Shown: positions 17,498 to 26,464, counted from the stretch's first letter. The stretch: 61,832 nt of DNA from Candidatus Melainabacteria bacterium (GCA_003151275.1 PLXC01000099.1:1-61832); one strand, 5' to 3'. A program made the numbers and translations. Notes: generated by a model from the sequence alone, not told the origin.

Positions 17498-18889
17498 ATG
17501 AGCAAGTTCAATTCTAAATACCTCTTGGTTGCAGGTTCGACGACAATATCGATGCTGCTTCTGGTAGGCATGGTATCGGCACAATCCTCGAGCTACATGC
17601 CTGTCGACATTAAGGCTAGTTTCGAGTCGATTATGTCTGCTTTTGTTGCTCAAAAGCCCGCGGTGATGAAACGGCAACTTGATCTTCTCAATCAGCGCTA
17701 CGACCTTTCCAATAAAGCCGCACCTGATGCGACCATGTTTCGCGGCAAAGCCGTTCAAGACGGAGTAAGAGTCAAGCTTCCGGCTGGTGTGACATGGCAG
17801 CAGCTTCAGCAAATGACTGCAGAAGAAATTAAGGCGAAAGATTTATTGCCTATAGGTTTCATGCCACTGCCTCACGCTAACCATCCCGAAGGCGGCATGG
17901 TTTTTCCCAAGACACACATTGATGAGCTAAATCGCCAAGAAGGTCGAGACCTCACCCGTTTCGATTTGGACATGGATATTCCGGACCACTTTCTTCCAGA
18001 ATTTCCGCCCGCGATGTTTCTCACTACCAGACCCGACCTGGGTGACGTGTCCAAAGGAAAGCTGATCACGATCAACAACTACTACCCAACTTTCAACGGC
18101 GTTCTCAATCCAAAGCAACTTGAGGGAATGAGATTACTAGTGACAGCGTTTCCGCAGCAGCAGTTCAACTTTACGGAAGACCGCAGATCGGTCAAGCCGA
18201 GCCGTGGTGTATCGTGTTTTGATTGTCACGCTAACGGTCACACCAATGGTGCATTTCACGAAGTCGGCGATATTCGTCCGCAAGAATTCCGGCATCGAAT
18301 CGAAACACCATCGCTACGAGGCGTGAATATCCAGCGCTTGTTTGGATCACAACGGGCTCTCAAAACGATTGAAGATTTCACAGAGTTTGAGCAACGCGCT
18401 GCGTATTTTGATGGCGATCCTGTTATTGCCACCAAGAAAGGAGTGAACATTCTTGAGCGCGGCAGCCAGGTCCACTTCATGGCTGAGGTGCAAGAAATAA
18501 TGGACTTTCCGCCAGCGCCGAAGCTAGACGTGCTTGGGCGCCTGGATCCAAAGAAAGCGACTGAAGCCGAGCTGCGAGGAGAGAAAGTATTTTACGGAAA
18601 AGGACAGTGCGCCGTCTGCCACACTGGTCCGTACTTTACCGATAACAGCATGCATAATTTGCAGTTGGAACGCTTCTACAAGCCACATATGATCAACGGC
18701 ATGATGGCGACCGCTGAAGGGCCAATCAAGACGTTCCCTCTGCGCGGCATCAAAGATTCGCCGCCCTATCTCCACGATGGACGCTTGCTCACTCTGGATG
18801 ACACAGTGGAATTCTTTGATACGGTGCTTCAAACCAAGCTCGTTGATCAAGAAAAGAAAGACCTCGTCTCCTACATGAAGGCACTCTGA
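17498..18889 (+). CDS. Diheme cytochrome c peroxidase/MauG-like protein
   Basis: 463 aa exported heme protein. Signal peptide (residues 1-28, ending MVSAQ). Two CXXCH heme-binding motifs, CFDCH near residue 247 and CAVCH near residue 373, with the C-terminal GIKDSPPYLHDGRLLTLDDTVEFF typical of the cytochrome c peroxidase/MauG superfamily. The family reduces peroxide or oxidises protein or small substrates in the periplasm. AAAGGAG lies just upstream of the ATG. The last codons lie inside a 30-bp tandem repeat. No electron-donor gene is adjacent. Confidence 0.88.
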   Translation: MSKFNSKYLLVAGSTTISMLLLVGMVSAQSSSYMPVDIKASFESIMSAFVAQKPAVMKRQLDLLNQRYDLSNKAAPDATMFRGKAVQDGVRVKLPAGVTWQQLQQMTAEEIKAKDLLPIGFMPLPHANHPEGGMVFPKTHIDELNRQEGRDLTRFDLDMDIPDHFLPEFPPAMFLTTRPDLGDVSKGKLITINNYYPTFNGVLNPKQLEGMRLLVTAFPQQQFNFTEDRRSVKPSRGVSCFDCHANGHTNGAFHEVGDIRPQEFRHRIETPSLRGVNIQRLFGSQRALKTIEDFTEFEQRAAYFDGDPVIATKKGVNILERGSQVHFMAEVQEIMDFPPAPKLDVLGRLDPKKATEAELRGEKVFYGKGQCAVCHTGPYFTDNSMHNLQLERFYKPHMINGMMATAEGPIKTFPLRGIKDSPPYLHDGRLLTLDDTVEFFDTVLQTKLVDQEKKDLVSYMKAL

Positions 18890-19000
18890 CCGTTCGTTGG
18901 TGTTGCCGCAGACACTCTGAGGTACTTCGGCGCACCGCAGGCACTCTGACGTACATCGGCGTTACCGCAGGCACTAGACCGTTCATTGGCGTCACTGCTG
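18881..19000. repeat. 30-bp tandem repeat, four degenerate units
   Basis: Units start at 18881, 18911, 18941 and 18971, each beginning with GCACTCTGA or a variant and ending near CCGCAG. The first unit includes the last two codons and the stop of the peroxidase gene, and the last one overlaps the end of the hydrolase relic, so this array grew by duplication of the gene's 3' end. Confidence 0.7.
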
Positions 19001-19503
19001 CTGAAAAAAGTTGACTACTCTCTCCAACGCTAGTTTCAACGAACGCCCAGTAATAAGATGCCCAACCCCCTCGACCGGGACTACGACCGTCCTGATGTGG
19101 TCGTGTTGAAGCGATTTGGCCAAGTTAATAGATTGAATGAAAGGTACATTTTTGTCCTCAGTGCCATGTACAAAAATAGTTGGAATAGCCGTGTGCACGT
19201 GTGTCACCGCAGAAGCCTGAACAATTTTCTGCTTAAAAGCCTCTGTTATATTGCTCTCGCCAATATAGGGCTGTAAATAGCGATTGTCCTTCTCGCTAAG
19301 AAGATCTGTTGGACCGGAGCAACTGCAGACCGCCTTGATGCCAGGTCTAGCAGTTTGAGTGTAAGAGGTATTTCATCATGAAATGACGAGAAGAAGTCGC
19401 TCACTGTTTCAGAGAAATCCGGTGAATTAAAATAGACCACTACAATCGAGCCGAATAAATAAAGCAGCGCTCCAACTGAAAGAATAATGCGAATCAGCTT
19501 CAT
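18992..19503 (-). pseudogene. Alpha/beta hydrolase remnant with internal deletion and frameshift
   Basis: Two out-of-frame pieces. From ATG 19503 a membrane-anchored N-terminus (MKLIRIILSVGALLYLFGSIVVVYF) is read. In another frame, from about 19350 to 18992, the C-terminal part of an alpha/beta hydrolase follows: IKAVCSCSGPTDLL, PTIFVHGTEDKNVPF (catalytic Asp loop) and VPVEGVGHLI (catalytic His). The nucleophile elbow GxSxG and about 100 residues around it are missing. The end overlaps the 30-bp tandem repeat. Not functional as an esterase. Confidence 0.7.
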
Positions 19504-19691
19504 GTTGTTAGAGGACCGCTCTCGTATTGGCACGACGTGTATCGCACGCCTCCCGTGCATAATGGTCGAGTGGCAAGGCCGTGTCAACCGGGTTTAGGAT
19601 AGGGTAAACAATCAGTTAATAATGTGTCAGTATTACTATTGATCCAGAGACCTGTTTCATTCCGCGTGGCGCTGTTGTTAAGGTTGATGAT

Positions 19692-19708
19692 ACTGTATAC
19701 GGTGCGAC
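19692..19708 (-). promoter_or_regulatory. GCACCATATA-type palindrome, site 1
   Basis: Read on the minus strand as GCACCGTATACAGTATC. Lies 46 bp before the methyltransferase start. One of five intergenic copies of an imperfect 16-bp palindrome in this window. Confidence 0.4.
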
Positions 19709-19753
19709 AAACAGGATGACACGCCGACACTATTGTTGAAGGACTTTATCTGA

Positions 19754-20482
19754 ATGCCAGATAACCACTACGGGAACCCTAAGCTTGCGGATCTATATGA
19801 CCTCGATAGCCCATGGTCGATCGACCGGGATTTCTATTTATCGCTGGCGGGAACTCCAAATCAAAACATTCTGGACCTTGGCTGCGGCACTGGACTTCTG
19901 TGCAACGCGTACGCGGCCAAGAATCATGATGTTACTGGCGTAGATCCATCGCCTGCCATGCTGGAAGTTGCACGCAGGAAACCTCACGGAAAGGAAATCG
20001 ACTGGGTTCAGTCATTTGCGCAAAACTATGAATCGGATAAGCTTTTCGACCTGATCATAATGACGGGACATGCATTTCAAGTATTGCTCGAGGATGTTGA
20101 GATTTTAGCAACCTTCTCGACCATGCGAAGGCATTTAAAACCAAGCGGCATTGTTGCCTTTGAGTCTCGAAATCCTGTCATCGATTGGACGAAGGAGTGG
20201 AACTACGACATGGTCCTTGAGCTGCCAGGAAGCATCGTTCACGAATCCAGACGGTTCGTGGCGATGGAGAACGACAGAATGACATTTGAATTGAGCTATC
20301 AGTTTCCGGAGGAGCCATTGGTTTCCAAAAGCGAGCTTCGTTTTTTGTCCCGGAAAGAGATCGAGGAAAGGTCACTAGCGCAAGGACTATGTGTCAAGGA
20401 CATGTTTGGCGACTGGGATGCAAACCCGTTTGACGAAAAATCCTCACACGAAATGATCTTCATCCTGCGAGCTGCGTCGTGA
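19754..20482 (+). CDS. Class I SAM-dependent methyltransferase
   Basis: 242 aa Rossmann-fold methyltransferase. SAM-binding motif I is LDLGCGTGLL near residue 39-48, followed by GVDPSPAML (motif II, acidic residue after strand 2) and an FDLIIMTGHAFQ strand (motif IV). The C-terminal half has the beta hairpin found in small-molecule methyltransferases. AAGGA lies about 12 nt before the ATG. No partner gene tells the substrate. A palindromic site lies 46 bp upstream. Confidence 0.88.
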   Translation: MPDNHYGNPKLADLYDLDSPWSIDRDFYLSLAGTPNQNILDLGCGTGLLCNAYAAKNHDVTGVDPSPAMLEVARRKPHGKEIDWVQSFAQNYESDKLFDLIIMTGHAFQVLLEDVEILATFSTMRRHLKPSGIVAFESRNPVIDWTKEWNYDMVLELPGSIVHESRRFVAMENDRMTFELSYQFPEEPLVSKSELRFLSRKEIEERSLAQGLCVKDMFGDWDANPFDEKSSHEMIFILRAAS

Positions 20483-20806
20483 AATGCAACACTCTTTTCT
20501 GCTGCAGCGGCGAAGAAGCAATCGGCACCATATGTGATACCACAAGTTATTGTTATAGAGCATTCCGGGAGTTTTCGCAATTGTTGGGTCAGGGGGACTG
20601 GGATATTGGGATTGCCGAGTGGAGCAACACAAACAACCGAATTCTTAGTCAAGCGCTTCGAGGATTCTCACTAGCCTGGCCTAATCAGGGGGTGATCCGG
20701 CAATTTCCGGACAAGAAACATTGACTGACTGCCAAGCAAGATCGTGGCATGGTACGATTTTGGAAACCCAAGTCGCCTTTCGCAAGCTGATCAGAATTTC
20801 CAATTT
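20483..20806. other. Intergenic region with palindromic site 2
   Basis: No gene recognised; the 81-codon frame at 20479 has no family features. GCACCATATGTGATAC at 20525-20540 is the second copy of the dispersed palindrome. Confidence 0.4.
20525..20540 (+). promoter_or_regulatory. GCACCATATA-type palindrome, site 2
   Basis: GCACCATATGTGATAC, differing at one position from the copy at 47073. Lies about 280 bp before the GTPase gene and 43 bp after the methyltransferase. Confidence 0.4.
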
Positions 20807-21394
20807 ATGCCAACACTCAAAGATGCAACCCACGAGATAAACTGCAAGATTGTTTATTACGGTCCGGGTTTTTGCGGCAAAACGACGAACCTGCAATACA
20901 TTCACAGCCAACTAGCGCCTGAAAAACGCGGAGAAATGGTTAGTATGGCAACGCAAAGTGACCGAACTTTGTTCTTCGATTTCTTGCCGCTCGATTTGGA
21001 AATGGTTCACGGCTGGCATATTCGTCTGTGTTTATACACGGTTCCAGGACAGATTGAGTACAATGCCAGCCGAAAAGTGATTTTGAACGGTGTCGACGCT
21101 GTCGTGTTTGTCGCAGATTCTGACCCGTTTCGCTCTACTGACAACATCGAGTCATTCACCAATATGGCTGAGAATCTGGCGCAACACAAAATTAAGATTG
21201 AAGAGATACCATTGGTTCTGCAATACAATAAGCGCGATTTGGTCGGTGCCATGCCGATTGATCGAATGGAGTCGGAATTGAACTCCCTGGCGGTCCCGAG
21301 CTATGAATCGGTTGCCAGTGAAGGTTTGGGGGTTTTTGCTACCCTGCGCGGAATAAGCAAAATCCTCTTAAACAACTTATCGAATCTCGTCTAG
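20807..21394 (+). CDS. MglA-like small GTPase
   Basis: 195 aa Ras-superfamily GTPase of the MglA (bacterial Arf-like) group. P-loop GPGFCGKTT at residues 19-27, the MglA-type TVPGQ replacing the Ras DxxG, and NKRD for guanine recognition. MglA proteins switch cell polarity and motility with a Roadblock (MglB) partner; none is next to it. A GTG at 20744 would add 21 residues, but the ATG at 20807 gives the usual distance from start to P-loop (INCKIVYYGPG), so I use it. Convergent with the DUF4388 gene 98 bp downstream; DUF4388 proteins often accompany such GTPases, so a functional pair is likely (inference). Confidence 0.88.
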   Translation: MPTLKDATHEINCKIVYYGPGFCGKTTNLQYIHSQLAPEKRGEMVSMATQSDRTLFFDFLPLDLEMVHGWHIRLCLYTVPGQIEYNASRKVILNGVDAVVFVADSDPFRSTDNIESFTNMAENLAQHKIKIEEIPLVLQYNKRDLVGAMPIDRMESELNSLAVPSYESVASEGLGVFATLRGISKILLNNLSNLV

Positions 21395-21492
21395 GCTCCA
21401 GCCTCGTGCAGTCAGATATTCTCGGCTCCGACACATCTGGTGCTGAAAAGCGGACGGATCAGTTTTGCATCTTGTGGAAAGAACAACCATAC

Positions 21493-23217
21493 TTAATCTC
21501 CTAAAACACTTAACTGCTCTGCGAGAGTAAGAAATTCGTCGAGCGTACTGCAGTCTTCAGGAATGTTGGCGATGCCGGCCCGAAATTCGATATTGTCACG
21601 ATCATAATCTTCAGATACGACGATCGTGGCGCAAATCTCGGCAAGGATTTCAGCCTGACGGTGAGCGGAACTTCTATTGCTCATCGGCAATAACATGGCA
21701 TAAGAGAACGCACCGTAGTGGCAAAGCAGATCATAAGTTCGCTTTGTTTTAAAAACTTTCTGCCTCAAATCTTGGATCGCTCGAGCTCTGAAAGGAATGA
21801 GCTGTGAATTTGGCTCAGTCTTATTGGCAAATCCAAACACGAGCAGAGAGAAAGGAACCTGCATCACTTCAAATTTAAACCATTCTTGGCTAAGAAAAAA
21901 GAGCAGGGAAGGATGAGTGTACAAACCAGTATCCGTTCTGCAAATATTCTGTTCGAAGGCTTGCACTGTTTGCCAATCCATCTTAGTTGCCGACGTGCGC
22001 TGACGAGTGCTTTTCGTCGTTGGTGTGGTGCTGATCTGCACCAAGCCGCAGCTGACCAGGTTGAACATCACGGGCGCCCACTCACTTTTGGCTAATTCCA
22101 GATCACGCTGGATATCGCCCCAAGTTTTCGCACCATCGATCAATTTGTAAATCGCGATCACGTCGGACAGCTTGCAATCAACACCTTTTGTCAAAGCTTC
22201 TTCCAAATCAACGTCTTTTACTGGTATGAGGTATGAGTCATGGGTTAATCCACTGTTGGTCAAATATTTAAAGTGATCGACGAATTTAGCTCCTTCCATG
22301 AGCAGCCCGATCAAACCGCGTTGAATGCTGCGAGTGACATTTACGTTTTCGTCGTAGAATGTAAATTCGCCGTCCGTCCACGCTTGCAACTGAATCATCG
22401 CCTCAGTTCCCTCGGCACCGCGGAGAGCAGCGTGAATGGGATTTCCATCAACAAAAAAGACAGCAGCTTTGTTATGAGGCGCAACTATCTCTAATCTGCC
22501 GGTCATCTGGTTCATATTGATCGATTGACAAAGATTGCCGATCTGAATGTTCTTCAGATTTCCCTGTAAGGTCCCTTTGCGGGCTTTGGGCGCGTTATCC
22601 TCAACGGATGCGGAAGTTTGTGCTAGCTGCACCGATGTCGGAAGCGGTTGAACCTGCCTGTTCGCCATAAATCCAAGGTTCGAGTTGCTAATCAGAGAGT
22701 GAATCTGATCGGCATTATGTGTGACATGACTCCACTCTAAGCCTGAGTTGAAGCCATCGTCCCTGTACATCATCCATAGCCAACTTCCCTGAGTCACGTC
22801 GCGCGTCACGGTAAGATTGAAAGACTGCGTATCATCACCGAACGGCAGCTCAACGATTGCGCCCGGATTAACCATCGCTTTCTGGCGCATGTCTTCGAGC
22901 ATTCTGACGTTCGGTAGTCCAGCTAGCTTGTCTAGCTTGATGTTTCGGGGCTGTGATCGAAAGTTCTGAAGCACGGGTAAATTAACTCGATTAGAAGAGC
23001 TTCCAATGTACTGGACTACATCTTTATTCCCTGATAATGACCGAATCGACGAGCAAAATCGAGCGAATTCAGGTTGACAATGAGGCAGACTGTCACATCG
23101 CTCCGACGAGATCGGAACAACCGCCTCAGGGCGGTAGGCAATAAATTTTGAAAAGACGAGGCTCGCATACGGCGCTTGAAGGACGGAGGCGACCGGCACT
23201 ACACTATGTACCACCAA
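21493..23217 (-). CDS. DUF4388 (PATAN-like) protein with degenerate GGDEF domain
   Basis: 574 aa. Middle: a DUF4388 domain (GTLQGNLKNIQIGNLCQSI, MTGRLEIV, AVFFVDGNPIHAAL, GEFTFYDE), a fold used in cyanobacteria and myxobacteria for signal output and GTPase-linked regulation. C-terminus: a GGDEF-like fold in which the signature loop reads YGAFSYAMLLP, that is GAFSY instead of GGDEF, so it should not make c-di-GMP but may bind nucleotide or another protein. The N-terminal ~100 residues have no recognisable domain and the TTG start is doubtful; ATG at about residue 106 is another possibility. Faces the MglA-like gene. Confidence 0.8.
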   Translation of the reverse strand: MVVHSVVPVASVLQAPYASLVFSKFIAYRPEAVVPISSERCDSLPHCQPEFARFCSSIRSLSGNKDVVQYIGSSSNRVNLPVLQNFRSQPRNIKLDKLAGLPNVRMLEDMRQKAMVNPGAIVELPFGDDTQSFNLTVTRDVTQGSWLWMMYRDDGFNSGLEWSHVTHNADQIHSLISNSNLGFMANRQVQPLPTSVQLAQTSASVEDNAPKARKGTLQGNLKNIQIGNLCQSINMNQMTGRLEIVAPHNKAAVFFVDGNPIHAALRGAEGTEAMIQLQAWTDGEFTFYDENVNVTRSIQRGLIGLLMEGAKFVDHFKYLTNSGLTHDSYLIPVKDVDLEEALTKGVDCKLSDVIAIYKLIDGAKTWGDIQRDLELAKSEWAPVMFNLVSCGLVQISTTPTTKSTRQRTSATKMDWQTVQAFEQNICRTDTGLYTHPSLLFFLSQEWFKFEVMQVPFSLLVFGFANKTEPNSQLIPFRARAIQDLRQKVFKTKRTYDLLCHYGAFSYAMLLPMSNRSSAHRQAEILAEICATIVVSEDYDRDNIEFRAGIANIPEDCSTLDEFLTLAEQLSVLGD

Positions 23218-23490
23218 TCGGACCGTCCCTAACCTATGCCCCCCGGGAAATGCAAAATTGTTCGAAATGATTGATCAGGACGACTGAACATTTAAGTTAA
23301 CTTTTTTGCGTATCAGTCAACAGGATCCAATTGCATTTGAAGTTAGTTTACGACTTGTCGAATCGATGGTCATACGAGAGTTTAATTAATGGTCGTATGA
23401 TGACGTCGCACCCGTGGTCGAACGCGAGTCAAATCGATGACGTTGAATCGATGATATCGCATCCGCGGAAAAGATCGATCCACCACACGC

Positions 23491-23507
23491 TCACTGTATA
23501 TGGTGCG
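23491..23507 (-). promoter_or_regulatory. GCACCATATA-type palindrome, site 3
   Basis: On the minus strand GCACCATATACAGTGA, 267 bp before the isomerase gene, in an intergenic stretch. Confidence 0.4.
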
Positions 23508-23709
23508 CGATCAAATATCCGGCAATTTCGCTAATTTGACGTCCAAGAACGGAATATTGCGATTTTGAGCAACGAGCATTTTTTTCGAAATTTAACTCCG
23601 AAGATTGCGATTACGAGAGATAACACCGAATAGAAAAGCTGCGCATGGTCGAAGGAAATTATCTTTTGCTGGATAAAAATTTTCGACGCGGTACATCTGA
23701 AACGAGCTA

Positions 23710-23737
23710 CACTAATCACTAATCACTAATCACTAAT
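23710..23737. repeat. Four perfect CACTAAT heptamers
   Basis: CACTAAT is repeated four times without spacing, 37 bp before the start of the isomerase gene. Perfect short tandem repeats near a promoter can change length by slippage. Confidence 0.8.
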
Positions 23738-23774
23738 CAGCTGTGGCAAAACCTTTAAATTGGGGAATTTCTGA

Positions 23775-24836
23775 ATGAACTGGTACCCGATAAAATTTTC
23801 GACTCACATTCGCTCATATTCATTCGGCGGCTCCGGTATCAAACATCGTTTGCTTAAAGCCAATCTCCCAGATGGGATAGTGGCAGAAACCTGGGAAATA
23901 AGCGACTATAAAGATACCGCTGGAACGGTTGCAAATGGAAGTCTAAGCGGAACAGCAATGCACGATTTGGTGCAAAAGTTTCCAGATGAATTAGTCGGAA
24001 AAGGTTGGAGCGGACCGCACTTTCCTCTTCTAGAAAAGTTTCTTGACGCGGCGCATATGCTGCCCGTTCATTTGCACGCAGACGATGAAACGGCACGTTG
24101 CAAATATTGCGAACCGAATGGAAAAACAGAATCGTGGCACATCGTCTGGGCTGAAACAGGAGCAACAATTCTGCTTGGTGTTAAGCCCGGTCACAGCCGA
24201 CAATCTCTTTTCAATGCTTTCAAAGCACAAGCATATGACGATGTCGTTCCGCGATTTCCAATTAAAACTGGCGATACCATATATGTACCAGCCGGCGTTC
24301 TGCACAGCTTTGGACCCGGCACCATTGTCTTCGAGGTGCAACAGACTTCTGATCTCGCACAGACTGTAATGCCCACCGACTTGTACGGCGGCCGGCATAC
24401 AGAAGAGCAGTGGGAGCAAAACATCAATGCAGTTCTGGATGAACTGCGTCCGGAATTTAATCCGAAACCTAATCCGGGTCTGCTCAAAAAAAGTAATGAC
24501 AATCAATATTTAGTTGGATCAGCAGGTCCATATTTTGTTCTTGAACGTTGGACACTTTCTGGAGTTCACAAAGAACCCTCTCATGAAAATCGGTGCATGA
24601 CGATTTCCAGCGTGCAGGGAAGCGTCGCTATAAATTATGGAAGTGGTGGCACTGAGAAACTTGAGCAAGGAAACTCATGTCTTGTTCCAGCCGCAATTGG
24701 TGACTATCAAATCGTCCCAGAAAGAGAAGCCGTTCTGATGGTTTGTTACGTGCCAGATCTTGATATCGACGTGCGTAAACCACTGCGCGACGCGGGTCAT
24801 ACGACTGCGGACATAAAGCTATTGGGCGAAATCTAA
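23775..24836 (+). CDS. manA: Mannose-6-phosphate isomerase, class I (cupin)
   Basis: 353 aa cupin zinc enzyme converting mannose-6-phosphate and fructose-6-phosphate. Zn ligands are seen in PVHLHADDE (His-x-His, then Glu) and in YVPAGVLHSFGPGT. The N-terminal WGG-type start is replaced by YSFGGSGIK, and ETWEISDY is typical. C-terminal cupin-like half ends YQIVPEREAVLMVCYVP. Length fits the short bacterial class-I form. It supplies GDP-mannose or channels mannose into glycolysis. Stands alone; the CACTAAT array lies directly upstream. Confidence 0.85.
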   Translation: MNWYPIKFSTHIRSYSFGGSGIKHRLLKANLPDGIVAETWEISDYKDTAGTVANGSLSGTAMHDLVQKFPDELVGKGWSGPHFPLLEKFLDAAHMLPVHLHADDETARCKYCEPNGKTESWHIVWAETGATILLGVKPGHSRQSLFNAFKAQAYDDVVPRFPIKTGDTIYVPAGVLHSFGPGTIVFEVQQTSDLAQTVMPTDLYGGRHTEEQWEQNINAVLDELRPEFNPKPNPGLLKKSNDNQYLVGSAGPYFVLERWTLSGVHKEPSHENRCMTISSVQGSVAINYGSGGTEKLEQGNSCLVPAAIGDYQIVPEREAVLMVCYVPDLDIDVRKPLRDAGHTTADIKLLGEI

Positions 24837-24861
24837 ACTTCCTTCCAATAAATTCTCCATC

Positions 24862-24877
24862 GCACCATATATGGTGA
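24862..24877 (+). promoter_or_regulatory. GCACCATATA-type palindrome, site 4 (perfect core)
   Basis: CACCATATATGGTG at 24863-24876 is a perfect 14-bp palindrome, the best of the five dispersed copies, located between the isomerase stop and the secreted-protein gene. Confidence 0.5.
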
Positions 24878-25038
24878 GATATTAAAGTGCAAAAAGTGCA
24901 AACAAAAAAACGGGTATGAAAGTGATGAACACTGATTGTTAAAAAGGAGCAACATCTTTCTTTTGAAATCCGGGAATTCTCTGTACACCACCGGCATGAA
25001 CTATAATCATATAGGCAGAGCCAAGCCCCGAAGTAATT

Positions 25039-26244
25039 ATGATTTATCGATCGAAAACTAAGACGTACGCAATCGCAGGATCGATGTTCTTGAGCTTGGT
25101 GCTATTTCCATTGAAATGCTTGTGCCAGGTCGACCACCTGGGTGCCGGCGCTACCAGGTCACGATCCGCAAGTCTTGCCGGCGCTCCCAGGTCACGATCC
25201 GCAAGTCTTGCCGACGCTCCCGAGTCAGGATCCGCAAGTCAGGCACCAATCGCCGGAGGCGTCACAGCCTATGCAGATGCCCCGAGCTCTCTACCGCTCA
25301 TGAAGGGAAACGCTTGTCGATCGCTACCCGAACAATGGAAAGGCGTCTGGAACGGATCTGTGCATTTGAGCGACGCACCACTGATCAAAGAGACTCCTAT
25401 GCTTGGTCAACAAAATCAATATCTGACAGGCAAGACGGCTAAAATGTCGCTCAAACTGAGCGGCGGTGACGACGGCTCAAAGATTCCCGAAATTAGCGTA
25501 ACTGACAATGGTCGCAGAGGGGACATCTCGCCTGACATTATTTTTTTCCGCAGCGGCGAGAACGGACACCTTTGGGTGCTTCCGGGAGCACACATTGTTG
25601 AACGCGGAGAGAATGGTGTTGGAGATGTTCACATTGGCGGCAATGTCTACATAGGAGATGGCGTCCACATCGGCAAGCCCTGGAGCGGTGCCTCTGCGGA
25701 TAGTTCGATCAACCGTGGGCAGCCGCTGATCGATTATCATAATAGCGGTATCACATTTGGTGGTCCAACTTCGTTCAATGGCCGCTACTTTAGATCCGAT
25801 GATTCGCTGCGGATCGATAGAGGAACAACTATTACGACTGACCGTGTGGATATCGGTGCCGCAAAAATGTACACAAACGGACAAACAATTGACGTGAGCG
25901 GAAGCTCCACTTCAGGCTATGTGATCAAGCGCACGTCAGACAACACCTCACCAGGAACCGGACACGGCGACGGTGGTGCCAACACTTTACCGCAAGAGTT
26001 ACTTAGAAATGAACGCATCGCAAATTCTTCAACGGTAATGGTGGCACCCGGAATTTTTGATCAACGTACCTTATCACCGATTCAATCTCCAGACGGAAGA
26101 ATCGTCGGCTATCGCGAAATGGTGGCTCGCTACAGTGCTCTCGGACCGGACAAAATGCTGGTCCAAATCTCTGTCAGCAATCCAGATAAAAAAGATAGTC
26201 AGGGCTTTACAATGAGTGGATATCTGAATAAAGTTAAACCTTGA
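25039..26244 (+). CDS. Secreted protein with short N-terminal amino-acid repeat
   Basis: 401 aa. Signal peptide (basic start, then IAGSMFLSLVLFPLKCLC). After it come three copies of an 11-residue unit (RSRSASLAGAP, RSRSASLADAP, ESGSASQAPIA), encoded by a 33-bp DNA repeat, then a hydrophilic linker. A middle segment with GDVHIGGNVYIGDGVHIGKP has the look of a left-handed beta-helix/right-handed beta-solenoid turn (regular Gly and Val/Ile). C-terminal domain unknown. TATAAT at 25002-25007 may be its -10 box. No catalytic residues recognised; probably exported to the surface or periplasm. Confidence 0.65.
   Translation: MIYRSKTKTYAIAGSMFLSLVLFPLKCLCQVDHLGAGATRSRSASLAGAPRSRSASLADAPESGSASQAPIAGGVTAYADAPSSLPLMKGNACRSLPEQWKGVWNGSVHLSDAPLIKETPMLGQQNQYLTGKTAKMSLKLSGGDDGSKIPEISVTDNGRRGDISPDIIFFRSGENGHLWVLPGAHIVERGENGVGDVHIGGNVYIGDGVHIGKPWSGASADSSINRGQPLIDYHNSGITFGGPTSFNGRYFRSDDSLRIDRGTTITTDRVDIGAAKMYTNGQTIDVSGSSTSGYVIKRTSDNTSPGTGHGDGGANTLPQELLRNERIANSSTVMVAPGIFDQRTLSPIQSPDGRIVGYREMVARYSALGPDKMLVQISVSNPDKKDSQGFTMSGYLNKVKP
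25147..25245 (+). repeat. 33-bp tandem repeat inside a gene
   Basis: Three in-frame 33-bp units at 25147, 25180 and 25213; the first two differ at only one or two bases, the third is more diverged. The junction TGCCGGCGCTCCCAGG (16 nt) is the exact reverse complement of part of the intergenic REP-like element at 33131. Confidence 0.8.
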
Positions 26245-26257
26245 ATGGATCAGGCGG

Positions 26258-26416
26258 ACACAATTTGAATGCGTGCGGCGGAGATTCCAACATAATTACG
26301 ATGAAGCACTCGTCGACTATAACAAGGCGATATCAATGGGTTCAATTCATTACAACGAACGAGCCCGAGTTTATATGCACAATTTTCTTATCCAAATTGT
26401 AAATTCACCATTATAA
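26258..26416 (+). pseudogene. TPR-protein fragment
   Basis: A 53-codon open stretch with no start codon, ending TAA 26414-26416. NYDEALVDYNKAISMG followed by HYNERARVYM has the spacing of one tetratricopeptide repeat and the beginning of the next. Nothing else of a TPR gene lies around it, so it is a leftover. Confidence 0.6.
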
Positions 26417-26464
26417 TGATGACTGCAAGGGCTTACTTTTAAAGTTACTAGTCATTTCCCAATT

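Larger units (their letters stand above)
23218..23774. other. Intergenic region with several inverted and direct repeats
   Basis: No gene recognised. TCATACGA (23370-23377) pairs with TCGTATGA (23393-23400) across a 15-nt A/T-rich loop. Dispersed palindrome site 3 lies at 23493, and four 7-bp repeats lie at 23710-23737. Confidence 0.45.

Noticed and set aside
18881..19000. Possible CRISPR array (30-bp periodic repeats)
   Set aside because: Units are directly joined with no unique spacers and drift in sequence, so it is a simple tandem repeat.
20479..20724. 81-codon reading frame after the methyltransferase
   Set aside because: No ribosome site or family features; it covers the dispersed palindrome and looks non-coding.
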